Shown: piece after piece, positions 1-11,800 of the stretch
Layout of the letters: every line of letters starts with the position of its first letter
How positions within the stretch are numbered: position 1 is the first letter of the stretch
Origin: Zygnema cylindricum
Taxonomy: Eukaryota; Streptophyta; Zygnematophyceae; Zygnematales; Zygnemataceae
DNA: 60,343 nucleotides
NCBI GenBank assembly: GCA_037447655.1
Contig: JBBHKE010002829.1
Location: 42,227 to 102,569 of the forward strand
Reading direction: 5' to 3'
Program-made: the position numbers and the translations under genes
Notes under the pieces: generated by a model
What the model was told of the DNA's origin: nothing
What the model saw: the letters and a program-made list of their open reading frames with translations, nothing else
Databases searched by the model: none

Positions 1-242
1 TAAAGGGAGTTGCCAAATAAGAAAACTTACAAAAGGCAATTGGCAAATTTTGTTTTTTTTTAGTTCTGCTTAATTTTTTTGTTTTAAACGGTTAACGGAA
101 AACATTCAAAAGAATAAACCGTTGAGGGAAATGGGGATTCTGGGTGGGAAAGAGAGGGGAAAAGAGGGGAGGAAAGGGAGGGAGGAAAGGGAATTCCGTC
201 AAAACTAGTGTTTTTTAACTGTCTAACGGAATATTGCTGCAG

Positions 243-1502
243 GAAATGGGTATTCCGGAAGCTTCTGCATCGGTTCTCGAGGAATGGACGAATCCAGACA
301 GAACTCTCAGTTTTTTGGGATTTACTCGACTTATTCACGGACCCAGTAGGAGTAGAGGGAGAGGGAGGGGAGGAGCGAAAGGGGGGGGAGAGGGAGGAGC
401 TTCACAGTCGGACCAGTCGGGGGCGTCTAGTGTGAAAGGGAGAGAGGGTGAGAAGGTGAATGGGAGTGAGGAGGTAGTGAAAGGAAGTGGGAAGTTGGAG
501 ATGGTAGGGGAAGTAGAGAAAGTAGAGAAAGTAGAGAAGGTAGAGAAGGTAGAGGATGTAGAGAAGGGAGAGGATGTGACGAAGGGACAGAAGGGAGAGG
601 AGGCAGAGGATGTAGAGAAGAGAGTGAAGGTAGAAATGGAAATGGAAGCAGAAAAGTTAGAGGATGTAGAGGAGAGAGAGAAAGTAGAGGATGTAGAGAA
701 GTTAGAGAAGGTAGAGGTAGAGAAACAAGAGGCCATAGAGAAGGTAGAGAAAGAGAGAGATGAGGATGTTGGAGTGTGTAAAAGTGAGACAGAGGCAGGA
801 GTGGAAGAGACAGAGGAGGAGAGGGAGAGACAGGAGAGTGCAGTGAGTGCGAATGGAACCGAGGTTGATGAGAATGTGGGAGGAGGAGGAGGAGGAATAG
901 GAGAAGGAGAAACAGGTGCTGTTGTGACTGACACTTACTTTGTGAAGGATGAAGGAGATGGAAAGGGAGAGGGAGACGAACAAGAAGAGGAGGGAAGAAA
1001 AAGGGAAGGAGGAGAGGTTCATCTATTGGAGGAAAATGAAGCGGTTGCCGATACAAGAGAATTAGTGAAGGAAGAGGGAGAGGTAAAGGGAGAGGCGGAG
1101 GCAGAGGTAAAGGGAGAGGGGGAGAAAGAGGTAGAGGGAGAGGAGGAGAAAGTAAAGAGAGAGGGAGAGGTGGGAGAGCCAGTTCAGTTGGGAAAAGTAG
1201 ATGTTGTCGACATAAACAACGAATCGGTAGGAAGTTTTGAAACTTACAGAACAATAAGTAGTGTGGATACTCTGACCCGTGGGAAGAGAGGAGGGAAATC
1301 CAAAGAAATGAAAGGAATTTCCAATATTTTGGAAGGAAAAGAAACGGTGAATTGGACCAATGAAAAGAGAGGAGGACTGAGAGGAACTCGTTTGAACCGA
1401 TCGAAAAGCGAAATTCCCGACGTTTCTTCTTCCTCTTCTTCTTTGTCGTCTAATTTGAAAGTAAAGTTAAGGAGACAGGGTAGTTTAGTCACGGCCAGGT
1501 AG
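243..1502 (+). CDS. Unrecognised gene, 3'-terminal exon (Glu/Lys-rich tail)
   Basis: I do not recognise this protein. The frame is open from a plausible splice acceptor (gctgcag ending at 242) to a TAG at 1500-1502, about 419 codons, with no ATG close to the acceptor that looks like a gene start, so this is probably the last exon of a gene beginning upstream of the window. The first ~35 residues (beginning EMGIPEASASVLEEW) and the last ~90 residues (Ser-run followed by a basic KLRRQGS end) look like ordinary protein. The middle ~280 residues are low complexity, rich in VEKVEK/VEDVE, GE and EEE units, and are predicted to be a highly charged helical or disordered region. The DNA there is almost pure purine, so absence of stops is weaker evidence than usual. 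No function can be assigned. Shadow ORFs on the minus strand were ignored. Confidence 0.5.
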   Translation, partial: EMGIPEASASVLEEWTNPDRTLSFLGFTRLIHGPSRSRGRGRGGAKGGGEGGASQSDQSGASSVKGREGEKVNGSEEVVKGSGKLEMVGEVEKVEKVEKVEKVEDVEKGEDVTKGQKGEEAEDVEKRVKVEMEMEAEKLEDVEEREKVEDVEKLEKVEVEKQEAIEKVEKERDEDVGVCKSETEAGVEETEEERERQESAVSANGTEVDENVGGGGGGIGEGETGAVVTDTYFVKDEGDGKGEGDEQEEEGRKREGGEVHLLEENEAVADTRELVKEEGEVKGEAEAEVKGEGEKEVEGEEEKVKREGEVGEPVQLGKVDVVDINNESVGSFETYRTISSVDTLTRGKRGGKSKEMKGISNILEGKETVNWTNEKRGGLRGTRLNRSKSEIPDVSSSSSSLSSNLKVKLRRQGSLVTAR

Positions 1503-2685
1503 GTTGTCTTTAGTTGACTTCAGTTGACTTTCATTGGGTTGAATCGATCTCGATTCGTTCCGTTTACTGCGGTTGACTTTTTTGTCAAAATTCGGACGAT
1601 TTGGATCCCCACTTTGGTTGGACTTTCAGTCAACAACAGTTAGACTCAGATTGACTTTCAGTAAGTTTTTACAGTAAAATTACGTTCGTCCAATTAGTTC
1701 TCTTTGATTTTGAATCCATCGCAAAAATTTATCTACTCTTTCGAAGTTTTTTAGTAAGGAGAGTACGACATTTGGCAAATTTTTACCCGGCTTTTTTCTT
1801 TTGTTTTCTTCTCTTTTTCTCTTTTTTTTTCTTTATGGAAATAGAGTGATATTAGGTTTAGAGTTGAATACATTGACAAAGAAAAAACACTAGGAGTCAA
1901 AAAATCTCGATGTAGGATGGAAGTAGATCGTCGTTCTTTTTTCCTTTCTTTTTTTTTAAATTTTAGTCGTAATAACATATCTGTCCATCGTTAAAGCTTT
2001 TTTTTTTTAATTATTTTGGGAGAGTATCAGTTGTACAGAAAAGAGGGTTTATATGTTATTCCATATAACAGGTTAGAAAAGTAGTGAAAATTAATAAAGG
2101 TTTAGATATTGGAGTCCACACTATTAGCGGTTCCGGAAGTGAGGTTATATCTTGTTTATTTACCTCCACTGTTTCTATGCAAAAAAGTAAACATTTTTTA
2201 TGCAAAAGTTGTCTTATTGAAGCCACGTTATATCTGAAGCTTTCGTATGGTAAACTTTTGAATTTATGGTTTTACGGATTTATTGGGGCTTTTAGGATTT
2301 ATGGATTTGTGAGTTTATGAAAAAATTATGTAACAATTTTTAAATACATGGTTGGATATGATGATGTATTGAACCTTTTTAGTGTGGTACATGTTCTTGT
2401 TTGTAAAGGACTCGCCTCTATGGAGTACAAGAAAAAAAGGAATGATGTTTTTTCGTTCTAGTCCTGGGTCCCAATTCTTAATTAAATACCCGTCGTCAAA
2501 AAAAATAAAAACGGGGAGGATAATGAAGAGTCGATAGCTTAAAACTAACAGAGAAGAAACAAATGAATGTGTGAGATTCGAGACGCTTGTTAAGGTTAAG
2601 AAGATTGTGAAATTTGCCCATCGTTATTAGTGTTGAGGATTTATTAGTGTTGTTGTGAAATTAGAATCAATGCTACTAATATCTG
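1503..2685. other. Intergenic, no gene seen
   Basis: The first ~150 bases repeat the words GTTGACTT and AGTTGACTTTCA several times, which fit W-box cores (TTGAC) or the decayed 3' flank of the preceding gene. The rest is AT-rich with pyrimidine and poly-T runs. No coding exon, RNA gene or clear element is visible. Confidence 0.5.
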
Positions 2686-2689
2686 TGGC

Positions 2690-2960
2690 CCTACAACGAG
2701 TGTAGGCTTCTATCCTCCTTCAATCGTCTATTGCAGTTATGGTAAGTCGACGTGTTCTGGAACTCCCGCCTCGTGCTCCTCTGGGATTTGGGAACTTAGT
2801 GGTTGCTTTTCGTAGATTTTTAGTTATGTTGGGTATTGTTGATACATGTTGGATCTTTCCTTCGATGTTTCGTTTGTTGTTTTTTGCTTCTTTGGGTGTT
2901 TTCGGTTTACTTGCCATCTTTTCATATTACATAGAAAGGGCCGACTTATTAAAAAGCGCG
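2690..2960 (+). mobile_element. 3'-end fragment of a non-LTR retrotransposon
   Basis: Bases 2690-2830 align by eye, base for base with scattered changes, to 6700-6810, the C-terminal coding end of the larger reverse-transcriptase element in this window. Shared landmarks include aggcttctat, cgtgttc-ggaactccc and the following gttgctttt-gta. It is therefore a truncated second copy of the same family. The translated piece shares the P-E-L-P-x-R-A-P motif with the larger copy. It contains only the element's last coding bases plus 3' untranslated sequence and cannot be functional. Confidence 0.65.
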
Positions 2961-3145
2961 ATGGTAAACCATCTGAGTCCATAGGAACAAAAAGAAGTAG
3001 CATTGCTAAAACTGAATTGCTTTAAACTTGCGTATCCTCTTTGTTTCTTCCCCCCACATGTTGTTTTTCAGTTTTTGCAATGCTACTTCCTTTTGTTCCC
3101 ATGGACTCAGTTGGTTTACCATCGCGCTATTTAATAAAGTCAGCC
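2938..3145. repeat. Imperfect palindrome with ~75-bp arms
   Basis: Left arm 2938-3013 and right arm 3069-3145 are inverted copies with few mismatches (core gcgcgatggtaaacca, then ctgagtccat, then gaacaaaaagaagtagcattgc, and its complement on the right). The loop is ~55 bp. The right arm resembles the 3' UTR of the retroelement at about 6985-7015 (gactcagatggtttaccat), so this is most simply two head-to-head 3' ends of that family. Confidence 0.7.
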
Positions 3146-3149
3146 ATTC

Positions 3150-4570
3150 ACTGACAATAGTGAAAGGAGATGTGATGTGACGGATCGTAGGTCACGTCCT
3201 TTAAATCGTGTTGGTGGCACTATTTTGTGATTTCCTGAAAAAAAAAAGTTGAAACCGAATTAGTGTTATTAATTCTAACAACGATGGGTGGTGTAATTAA
3301 AGCCTCTTTTCGAGGAAGGAAAGTGACACCAAATTGATCCACGTTAATTGAGGTTAATGAAAATTTTAGTATTTTTGTTATGTCACACAATAGTCAAAAA
3401 CTTATTCCTCTCTTCATGTGGCCGATGAATGAATAAATAATAATTATTATTATTATTTTTATTATTATAAATAATTTTAATAATGATTTTGTAACAAGAA
3501 ATAATAATAATGGTTATAGGTGAAGGGGAAAAGCATTTACAATTGCCCTTTTTCGGAAAGTATGATTTTATTTTAGTGGTTAAGTGGCATCTATGTTATT
3601 TTTATTGTTTTGGGCTAATATTCACTTGGTAGGTAAACAATGTTTATTAAAAAAAATTGACCCAAAATCATAAAAATAGTGTTAACAACACTATTTAATT
3701 AAGTGTCTCATAATGAACCATATTGCAACTCGTTATTATTATTTATTTATTTATTTGTTATTTAATGTAGTTAATTATAATAAAGTGTTCGCACTGAAAA
3801 TGCACTTTTAGAATAGCGATGGGCGCCTAGTTTCTCGAGATGAGTTTTTTAAATATGTTTAGTATGAAATTTATTAAAAAGAAAAAAGAAATAACTTAAT
3901 GAGAATTTAGTTGATTGTCTCATGGTATCGCCATGCTCACACAATTATTACGAGCCAAAAATAAGTGTAGAAAATATATTAATATAATTGAATTAAATTA
4001 ATATATGAAAATAATCACCATTATAAACGTGGAATCAAACTCGATAACAACACTCAAATGTTTTACCGTAATGCTTTCTTTTCCTCCCTCTCTCTCCTGT
4101 ACCCTTCCTCTCTCTCCCTCTCTCTCTCCTCTCTCACACACCCCCTCCTTGCACCCTTCCTCTCTCTCCCTCTCGCTCTCTCTCCTCTCTCTCACACTCC
4201 CTCTTTGCCTCTCTGTCCCTTTCTCCCGCCCTCTCCCTGCCTCTCTCCCTTTCCCTACCTCTCTCTCCTCTCTCCCTCTCTTTGCTTTTCTCTCCCTATC
4301 TTTGTTCGTGTCGTACTCTCCCTTCTTTTATCCCTCCCTCGTCCCGATTTCTCTCTTTTTACTTAAATCGATAACATTATTTCAAAATTGGGTGATTTTT
4401 CCCTTTTGCTATTTCATGTATTAAGTGTTATAAATGTGATACTATGAGAAAAAAGTAATTCGATTAGCCTTAATTATTATAATTAGTGATGTTGGCAAAA
4501 GTTTTTACAGTTTAAATGTTTCTTTTTGTTGTTGCTTTTATATTTCTTGTTCTTTTTTTCCGTGTTCTTT
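3150..4570. other. AT-rich intergenic DNA with one MITE end
   Basis: No gene seen. A single mariner-type terminus (ending gatgggtggtgtaa) occurs at about 3280-3297 without a clear partner. Bases 3430-3520 and 3730-3780 are TTA/ATT microsatellite-like. Bases 4076-4347 are a separately listed polypyrimidine tract. Confidence 0.5.
4076..4347. repeat. Polypyrimidine (CT/CCT) tract
   Basis: About 270 bases of almost pure C and T on the + strand, built from ctctctccc and cacaccc units. Open frames through it on the + strand (Ser/Leu/Pro-rich) are composition artefacts. Confidence 0.85.
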
Positions 4571-6830
4571 TTTAGTTTTGCCCCTGAATCGGGTGCCCGG
4601 GGGTTTGATGTGTTTTTTCGAGTATGTTCTCTTATTGCTAGTGGGGCTTTTCCCCCTCGGATTTATAATTTTCTCACGGCGTCTCGCCTTGTGGGGGTCG
4701 CCAACCCTAATGGAGGAATTCCCCCTATTGATGTGGGAGAGGTCTTATACCGATTGGTGGCTCGTGCCATATGTCTCTAGCTCCAACCAGCATTTCATGA
4801 TTATTTTTCTCCTCATCAATTTGGGGTAAGCCACTCGAGGAGGTTGCCACTCGAGGAGGTTGCCAGCTCCAACTAGCATTTTATGATTGTTTTGAGTAGC
4901 CACTCGGGGAGGTTGCGTGGTCGTGGTCGAGGTCGAGGAGATTCGGGCTTTGTTGGATGTATATCCGGATTGGTCGGTCCTTCAAGTCGACATTTCCAAC
5001 GCCCTCAATGAGGTGGGTCAGAGCGTCATTTTTTTAGAACTTATGGCTGCCCCTTCTTCAATTGTCCAATTATTCCCCTTTGTGAGGGCTATTTTTTCTT
5101 TGACCAACAACCTTTCCTTCTCGGCAAACGGTGATCTCATTCCTCTCTCCTCTGCAACCGGCACTCGCCAAGGCGACCCTCTTAGAGGACCTTTGTTTGC
5201 CCTTGCCCATTACCGGGCCCTTCGTGCTTCCGCAGCCGCTTTCCTTTCTTGCCTTTTCCCTTCGGTTGCAGATGATACGCATATTATTGGCCCTATGTAT
5301 CAAGTCGTGCCAGCATATAATTTTTTCAAGGATCGTTTGGCCGAACTCAACCTTTCTGTCCAACCCTCGAAACGTGTTATTTTGACCCCTCAAGGTGTTC
5401 CACATTCCTTTACACCCCCCATTGGTTTTCAAACTCCTCCTCCCTCCGATGGCATTCGTGTGTTGGGTTGCCCACTTCATTTGTCCCACGTGGACGACGT
5501 TCCTCACCTTCTCGATCCCCATGTGGTTTTTCGTCTGTTGACTAGGTGTTTCCTCTACCGCACCTCTTACCTTACTCGTACTTCCCCTCCCACCCCGAGT
5601 TTGTTTCCCCTCTCTAAGCCTTTGATGACCGCCTCATGGACGTCTTTCACACTTTGTTAGGTCATGGGGCATTTGATTGCGAGTTTAGGCCTTCGACCCG
5701 AATTCACCCATGTCTTTGTAGGGGCGTTGGGTTTATTATCGACTGTGCGTGTCGCTCCCGCTGCCTATTTGGGAAGTTGATGCCTTATTGCCTCTACTCT
5801 TGTTACTCGCTTGTTGGATGGGGACACCCTAGTTCTCGCCACCGTGGTCCCTCGGGTTTCGGACCGTGTCTTCGCCTTCTAGGAGTTCCTATTGGACGTG
5901 CCATGTTCTCTTCCTCCTCCTGCCCTAGTAGATATGCCGGTTTTTTCCACCATTGTTACGAAATCCGTTAAGCGTGTCCAAGAATCGATTTCCGATCGGG
6001 TTGTCGTCGCCATTAATCCAAGGTTCTCGAAGCGCTTTTCTTTTATTCTTCGCTTGCCCGTCTTCTCTCTTGTGGTGGACCTAGTTTTCGGGCTTGGCTA
6101 TCCCCTACACCTATTTTATCCACACTTTGATTCACACCTGCTCAATGCACCACCGCCCTCCGGTTTTGCCTTGGCCTCCCCCATCCTTCTCTACTTGGCT
6201 CTCTAGTTTGCGATTGTGATCGTGTCTTAGAGCCCGATGGCATCCATTTGCTTCGTTACTCCCATGGGGGACCAATTTATCAAGGCGCACGACACTATTC
6301 GCGACGTCATTGCGACTATCGCTTCCGAGGAGGGCTTTTCCGTGCGTCGAGAAATTTCTCACATTACGTTTTTTTGTTTGATGGTGCCCGTCGCATCTTT
6401 AGTGACATTGTTTTGGCGAACCCTACTTGAGCTATAGTCGTTGGTCAGGCAGCTCGACATGTAGGGGTGGCCGCGAGTGATGCCGCTAAGTCGAAGGAGC
6501 GCGATTATGCACACCGAGATCATATGGATGACTTTATTCGGATGGCGCTCGAGATCTTTGGTTGTTTGGGTGTTGCGAAGTATGAGTTTCTCCGTACTTG
6601 TGCCTGTCGCGCTTTCGAGCGACGAGGACGTGGGAGCCCTTCTCCCTCGGTATTTACTTCTTTTTATCGTCAACGTTTATCTGTGGCTTTACAGCAAGTG
6701 CAGGCTTCTATTATCCTTCGATCGGCTATTGTGGTTATGGATCGCCAACGTGTTCCGGAACTCCCTCAACGTGCTCCCCCAAATTGGGGGGACTTATGAG
6801 GTTGCTTTTTGTAAATGTTTAATTGTGTTG
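4571..6830 (+). pseudogene. Decayed non-LTR retrotransposon with reverse transcriptase domain
   Basis: Pieces of a reverse transcriptase are spread over several frames. An N-proximal RT block at 4580-4778 contains NGGIPPIDVGEVLYRLVARA, a RPIxVGEVLxRLVA-type motif. It is followed by a short duplicated and broken stretch (4780-4915), then a long open block at 4917-5660 with the palm motifs VDISNALNEV, TRQGDPLRGPLFALAHYRAL and the catalytic box VADDTHIIG (position ~5270). Further domain pieces continue with frame changes to the C-terminal block at 6467-6799 (QASIILRSAI). No endonuclease or intact upstream ORF is seen. The ADD box and QGDPLxxxLF motif place it among non-LTR/LINE-like RTs; I cannot assign the clade. 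The 3' UTR probably extends to about 7150. At least two frameshifts and one in-frame stop make it inactive. Confidence 0.8.
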
Positions 6831-8868
6831 GGGTTGGGGTTGGTTTAAGTGAGTTGTTGTGTTTTTCTTTTTGTGTTTGAGTGCTTTTATTTTACGCGCC
6901 ATTTTTTTTTGTTCACGTTGCTTTCTTTCTTTTATATTGCCCTGCTTGTAGTTTTTCAGTTTTGGCCATGCCGCCCCTTCTGTACTCTTGGACTCAGATG
7001 GTTTACCATGCGCTTTTTTATTCAATCTGGATTTTGTCGTTTTTTAGTTTGTGGTTTTATGTGTTCGTTGTTCTTTTTTTTCTCTTTTTCATATTAGGTT
7101 TGCTTCTCCTTGTTTTCGTATTTTCTGTTTCTTTTCGGCGGTTCATTTTATAAGTTCCCATGCACTCAAATTGTTTATCGCAGTGCTTTTTTAATACAAT
7201 GCTCGGTTTTTCTTTGTTTAAACATGAAATCCCGGTTTTAACTCCAGTTAATGTATTGCCTCAATCTCCGGGGTTTAAAATTTTCACTAGTTTAAACTTT
7301 TGGTTCACCCGTACCATAGAACTAAGCGTACAAAATTTATTGTTTAATTCGAAGTTTCGGTTCATACGTTAATTTGTTCGACCTTGGTTTAAAGTACATT
7401 GTCATGATAGCGATGAAAGTTTAGAAAACCATTTTTTTTTGTGCCAAAAATTTCAAGGAAAAAAAAAGAAAAAATCCATAGTGCACCTTTTAGTTGTCAT
7501 TGTTATATCACAAGAATTTAAACAAATATAAATAATATTAGCAAAAAAAAATTTAATAAGAATAAGGAAAAACCTTACCACATAGTTAGACAATTATAAT
7601 TCCCTATAAACAAATAACCGAGTTTAACCTTAAACACGGCCTAAACTGAGGCGTTAAAATGTTTCAACCTACATTAAACGTTTTATACTTTCAGCGGTAT
7701 CCGTTAAACCCTTCACACATTAAAATAAAACCAAAGAAAGAGAATTTGTAATTATGTATGAGGGAATTCACCTTTTTGAAATACAGACAACCACTGCGTG
7801 GGAACTACACCGCGTATCGCTATTAGTGTTATGTTTTTTCTGCCACTTAAATCATTATTTCTCCGTACACACGTGTCAGATTGTTAATCACGGTTGCGAT
7901 TGAAAGAGAAGATTCTCACCTTCCTATTGGAGGTCAATTTTTTTTTATCACATAATGATGGATGGTGTACATCGCCCATCATTAGTGTTACCACTATATC
8001 AGAATAATACTATATTAAAATAAAATTATATTACAATAATATTAATTTTGTGTATCATTATAATACAATAATGTTATATTAAAATAATCTTCTATTAGAA
8101 TCAACTGCACTAAAGCTTTTTGCAAGGTGTTTTATTTTGAGCCACTTAAATAGGCACATTGCGTCCACGGTAAACTTATTATTATAATCATACTTAGTAT
8201 TATAAAAGAAGTAATTATTATTACAGTCGTATTATATCGTACTTATTATTACTATTATTATAATCGTACTTAATATTATTATTAATCGTACTTAATATTA
8301 CATCATAGAAAAATCCAAATTCAACACACAGACTTTTTCACAGAAAAAAGGTTTAAGAGTAGTCAACCCTATACATTTTACATTTCAAAAAAAATACAAA
8401 ACCAGTCTCTTGTTTTTCAAATATCGAATAAAAATAACAAAAAAGAGAAGAAACCTCAAAACCTTGAAAAAATATTGACATTTCCAAACCACTATTTCAC
8501 AGTTTTTTCGACCTATTACCTTTACTATCTCTCCCTCGTGACCACCAAAACCTATTGTTCGACACTTTTGAAGACAACAACGAAATTAGTGTGGAACAAA
8601 AATTTCGATAGAGAATTTTCTAATTATGGTTTTCCCAAACCTTATTTCTACAAATTCTTTTTCCTTCCCTTTTCATAGCATAAAAAGGTAAACCCTTTTT
8701 CTCTACGTTCTTCACCCAACACCTAAAATTCTTATGATGTTCGAGAAAAACTTGAGCTAAAGTGGAAAAGAATACTTTAGTAATACCCATCCGAAATAAA
8801 CAACTATACGAGAAAAAACTAAGGACTAACTAAGGAGAAACAATAGTTGATAGGATAGGTTAAAGATT
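6831..8868. other. AT-rich intergenic DNA between retroelement and kinase gene
   Basis: Bases 6831-7150 are T-rich sequence resembling the retroelement 3' UTR. The remainder is AT-rich with TTA/ATA-rich runs at 8020-8310. A mariner-type MITE lies at 7808-7967. Bases 8650-8868 are the 3' flank of the minus-strand kinase gene and should hold its 3' UTR. No other gene is seen. Confidence 0.5.
7808..7967. mobile_element. Tc1/mariner-type MITE, copy M1 (160 bp)
   Basis: It starts CACCGCG-TATCGCTATTAGTGTT and ends ATGGATGGTG, each flanked by TA. It belongs to the family described for M6-M9 (TIR consensus CACCGYGWATCGCTATTAG). The right TIR is diverged, and another left-type end (catcgcccatcattagtgtt) begins directly after its TA. 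Confidence 0.55.
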
Positions 8869-11800
8869 TCACTTGCGAGATGATGACTTTCGTGGGGGAA
8901 AATCTATGTCTCGTGGGACCATAGGGGCCGATAAAACTCGTTCATATGATCCCGGTCGAGAAGTCGATCCTCTCTCCATTGTTTGTGACCGACTAAATGT
9001 TGTCCATTCTCCGGAACTGGACGCCCCACCTTCAACAGTACTTGGAGCTCTTGACGGTACTAGTTCATCCTCAACTGGGATGGCTACCTCGACTTTTGGA
9101 GACTGTAGCAATATCATGACAGAACAAAATTAGTTAGGAACGGTTTCGTACTAGTAAAGAACGGTTTTGTATAAGTAAAGAACGGTTTTGTACAAGTAAA
9201 GAATGGTTTTGTTTTTTAAAGCGAGAAGGTAGTTCGGTTAAAAAGGAATAATAACTGCTAAAGTAGAAAGCGAGGAATTCGAAGTTATAAGTACAGTAAT
9301 TTCAAACTCAAAAATTTCTGCACTTTTTTATTCCATTTTCGTTGCACTCATTCCCTTTGCCGACAAACATACATGCAAAAAACAAATCTGTTCCTCCTTT
9401 CTCGACTCCCTTTTCAGCTGAAATTCAATTATCAACGTCAAACCAATCACAGAAGAGAACAGAGAATACTCACCCATAGTTCTCCTCCCTCCTCCACTAT
9501 CCCTGTTGTGTTGCTCTCTGTATCATCGGCATCTTCCCCTTCCAGAAATTCATGAAGTCGCTCCTGATCTGAAGCTTGCTCCATCACAGAATCCATTGGA
9601 AGATTTTGAACTTTCTGGAGAACTTCGACTACTTGGGTCATATTTGGTCTCGACTCTGGAGCTTTTTGGATACATTGCCAGGCTAATAAAGCCACTTGAT
9701 ATAACGCAGGGCTCGAATATTCTCCGTCGAGGCGCCAATCCACCATACCTTCCACACTACTTCGTTCGGTAAGACGGGGTCGAGCCTGAAAAAGAAAGGA
9801 ATACATGTAGAAACAGTTTAATACAGCAAAAACAGAAACTGTTATCTACCATACCATCCACACTGCTTAAAATAGTACAGCGAGGTCAAGCTTGAAAGAA
9901 AAAAATAGACGTGGAAACAGTATAATACAGCAAAAACGCAAACAGTTAAGCAACAACATAGAAACAAATCAGCACAACGCAATTACAAACGGTTGAAACA
10001 ACAATGGAACCCTCTAGTCTAACGAGGCAACAAAACATGCTCATGGAAGATAAAAAAGGAGAGCGAAACAATCAATTTTAACCAATATTGATGGTAAACT
10101 TTTGATTTCCTTACCCATCGGACAAGAGCTTGTTCATTAGCTGGACGTTTGGTGTCTAGAGGCCACCGTCCTGTAATAACCTCCAAAAGTAATACACCAA
10201 AAGCGTAAACATCCATTTCAGTTGTGAATTCTTGAGCCCAAGCAAGTTCTGGAGCAGCAATACCAGCTGCAACTTCCTGCAAAATAAAAAGGGAAGAGGG
10301 GAAACATTGAAGAATAAGACTCAACCCAGCCTCAGTGAGCCAAAAGAATTTCTAAACATTAGACATTCAAACAACCGGCGACACAGTTTGGCAAATAAAT
10401 TCACTAATTCATCACACCCTTGCAAAGCACTTAACCATTGAAAGAGACGGGTTTAAGTTAGTCAGAAATTCATTCTTTATAATCTCCAAAAGAACAAAAA
10501 AAAAAAAATGTCTATCCACGTACCACATTGACAGTGGCTGAAAGTGTTGGAGGAGCTGATGGCTGTCCTGCTAAATGAGTCAATCCGTAATCGCTCAATT
10601 TCGCATCATAATTGTCATCAAGAAGAACATTTGTGGATCGAAGCTCCTTGTGAACAAGCTGTCAAAATAGAACAAAAACCATTGTTAACTGAATACAGAA
10701 GAGAGCTTTGATCATAAAGCCTTCAATGCAGAGCATATGGTCTTGTGAGATATGATATTATTTGACGATACAAAAGATAAAAAGACTTACTGGAGGCTCC
10801 AAGTAATGCAAAAATTCGAGTCCTCGAGCAGCTCCCAAAAGGACATACATACGTGTATTCCAGTCCATACAAGGTTCCATTTCCACCGCTGCAGATGAAA
10901 CTCAAACCGTCAGCATTTTAAATATTTAAAAGAAAAAGAAACAAACGCAGTCATAGAAAAGGACATTTTTTGACATTCAAATGCCAACAAACTTTTTAAG
11001 ACAGGGAAGAGCTTCAATCAGCACGTCACTTTTAAGCCAGCAGGAAAACTTAAATGAATGGAAAACCATGTCTCGTACTGTTTTCTTTCTGCAAACTCAC
11101 CATGGAGGTGGACATCCAGACTTCCATTTTGGACATATTCAAACACCACAAGTCGACTGTCTTCTTCTGCACAAAACCCGATCATCTGCACCAAGTTTTG
11201 GTGCTCAAGTTGTTGAAACATCGCCATGTCTTCTCTAAATTTTTCGGGCGTATTGCGACCAGTTCCCAAAAATTCAAGCTCCTTCACTACTGCAAGGCGC
11301 TTGTCTGGCAACACCGCCCTGCAAATATCCATCAACAATTCAAATTCAGCAAAAATAAAGAGGATTATCATCATTCCACGAAGACAGGAATATCACAAAC
11401 AGGTCATGTAAACAAAAATGCAAGCAACATTATATGAGCAGTAATGTATCCACAAGCTGGTTTCCTGCACAAGATCGACTCTTCCTCCAACACTCAATTT
11501 CTCAACATTAGGGTGAAATGAGCCTTACTTGTACACTCGGGCGACGCCGTCAGTTCCAAGAACATTTTCCACGTCGAAGTTATTAGTGGCCACACGAATT
11601 TGTTCAAAAGTTAATTGGCGAATATCGAGTGAGCGAGGAGTAGTCGGCCATGAGGGCATTACCACTCCAGATACAACTTCTGCTGTAGGATATGCTTCCA
11701 GAACCTCCTCGGCTTGATCTTCGTCTGTACAACATACGTCGTCACGACATGACATACATAAAAATAAATCAATAAATTACAAAAAAAAAAAAAAAAGCAG

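Noticed and set aside
4005-4424. Ser/Leu/Pro ORFs at 4.0-4.4 kb
   Set aside because: Frames through a CT microsatellite tract, no supporting signals.
9102-9474. Ending the kinase ORF at the in-frame stop at 9447 instead of splicing to 9102
   Set aside because: A consensus donor (TGG|GTGAGT) at 9473 and an acceptor (gctacag) at 9103 join in phase 0 to a Ser-rich tail typical of RLK C-termini; read-through adds only nine unlike residues. Kept the spliced version, though read-through remains possible.
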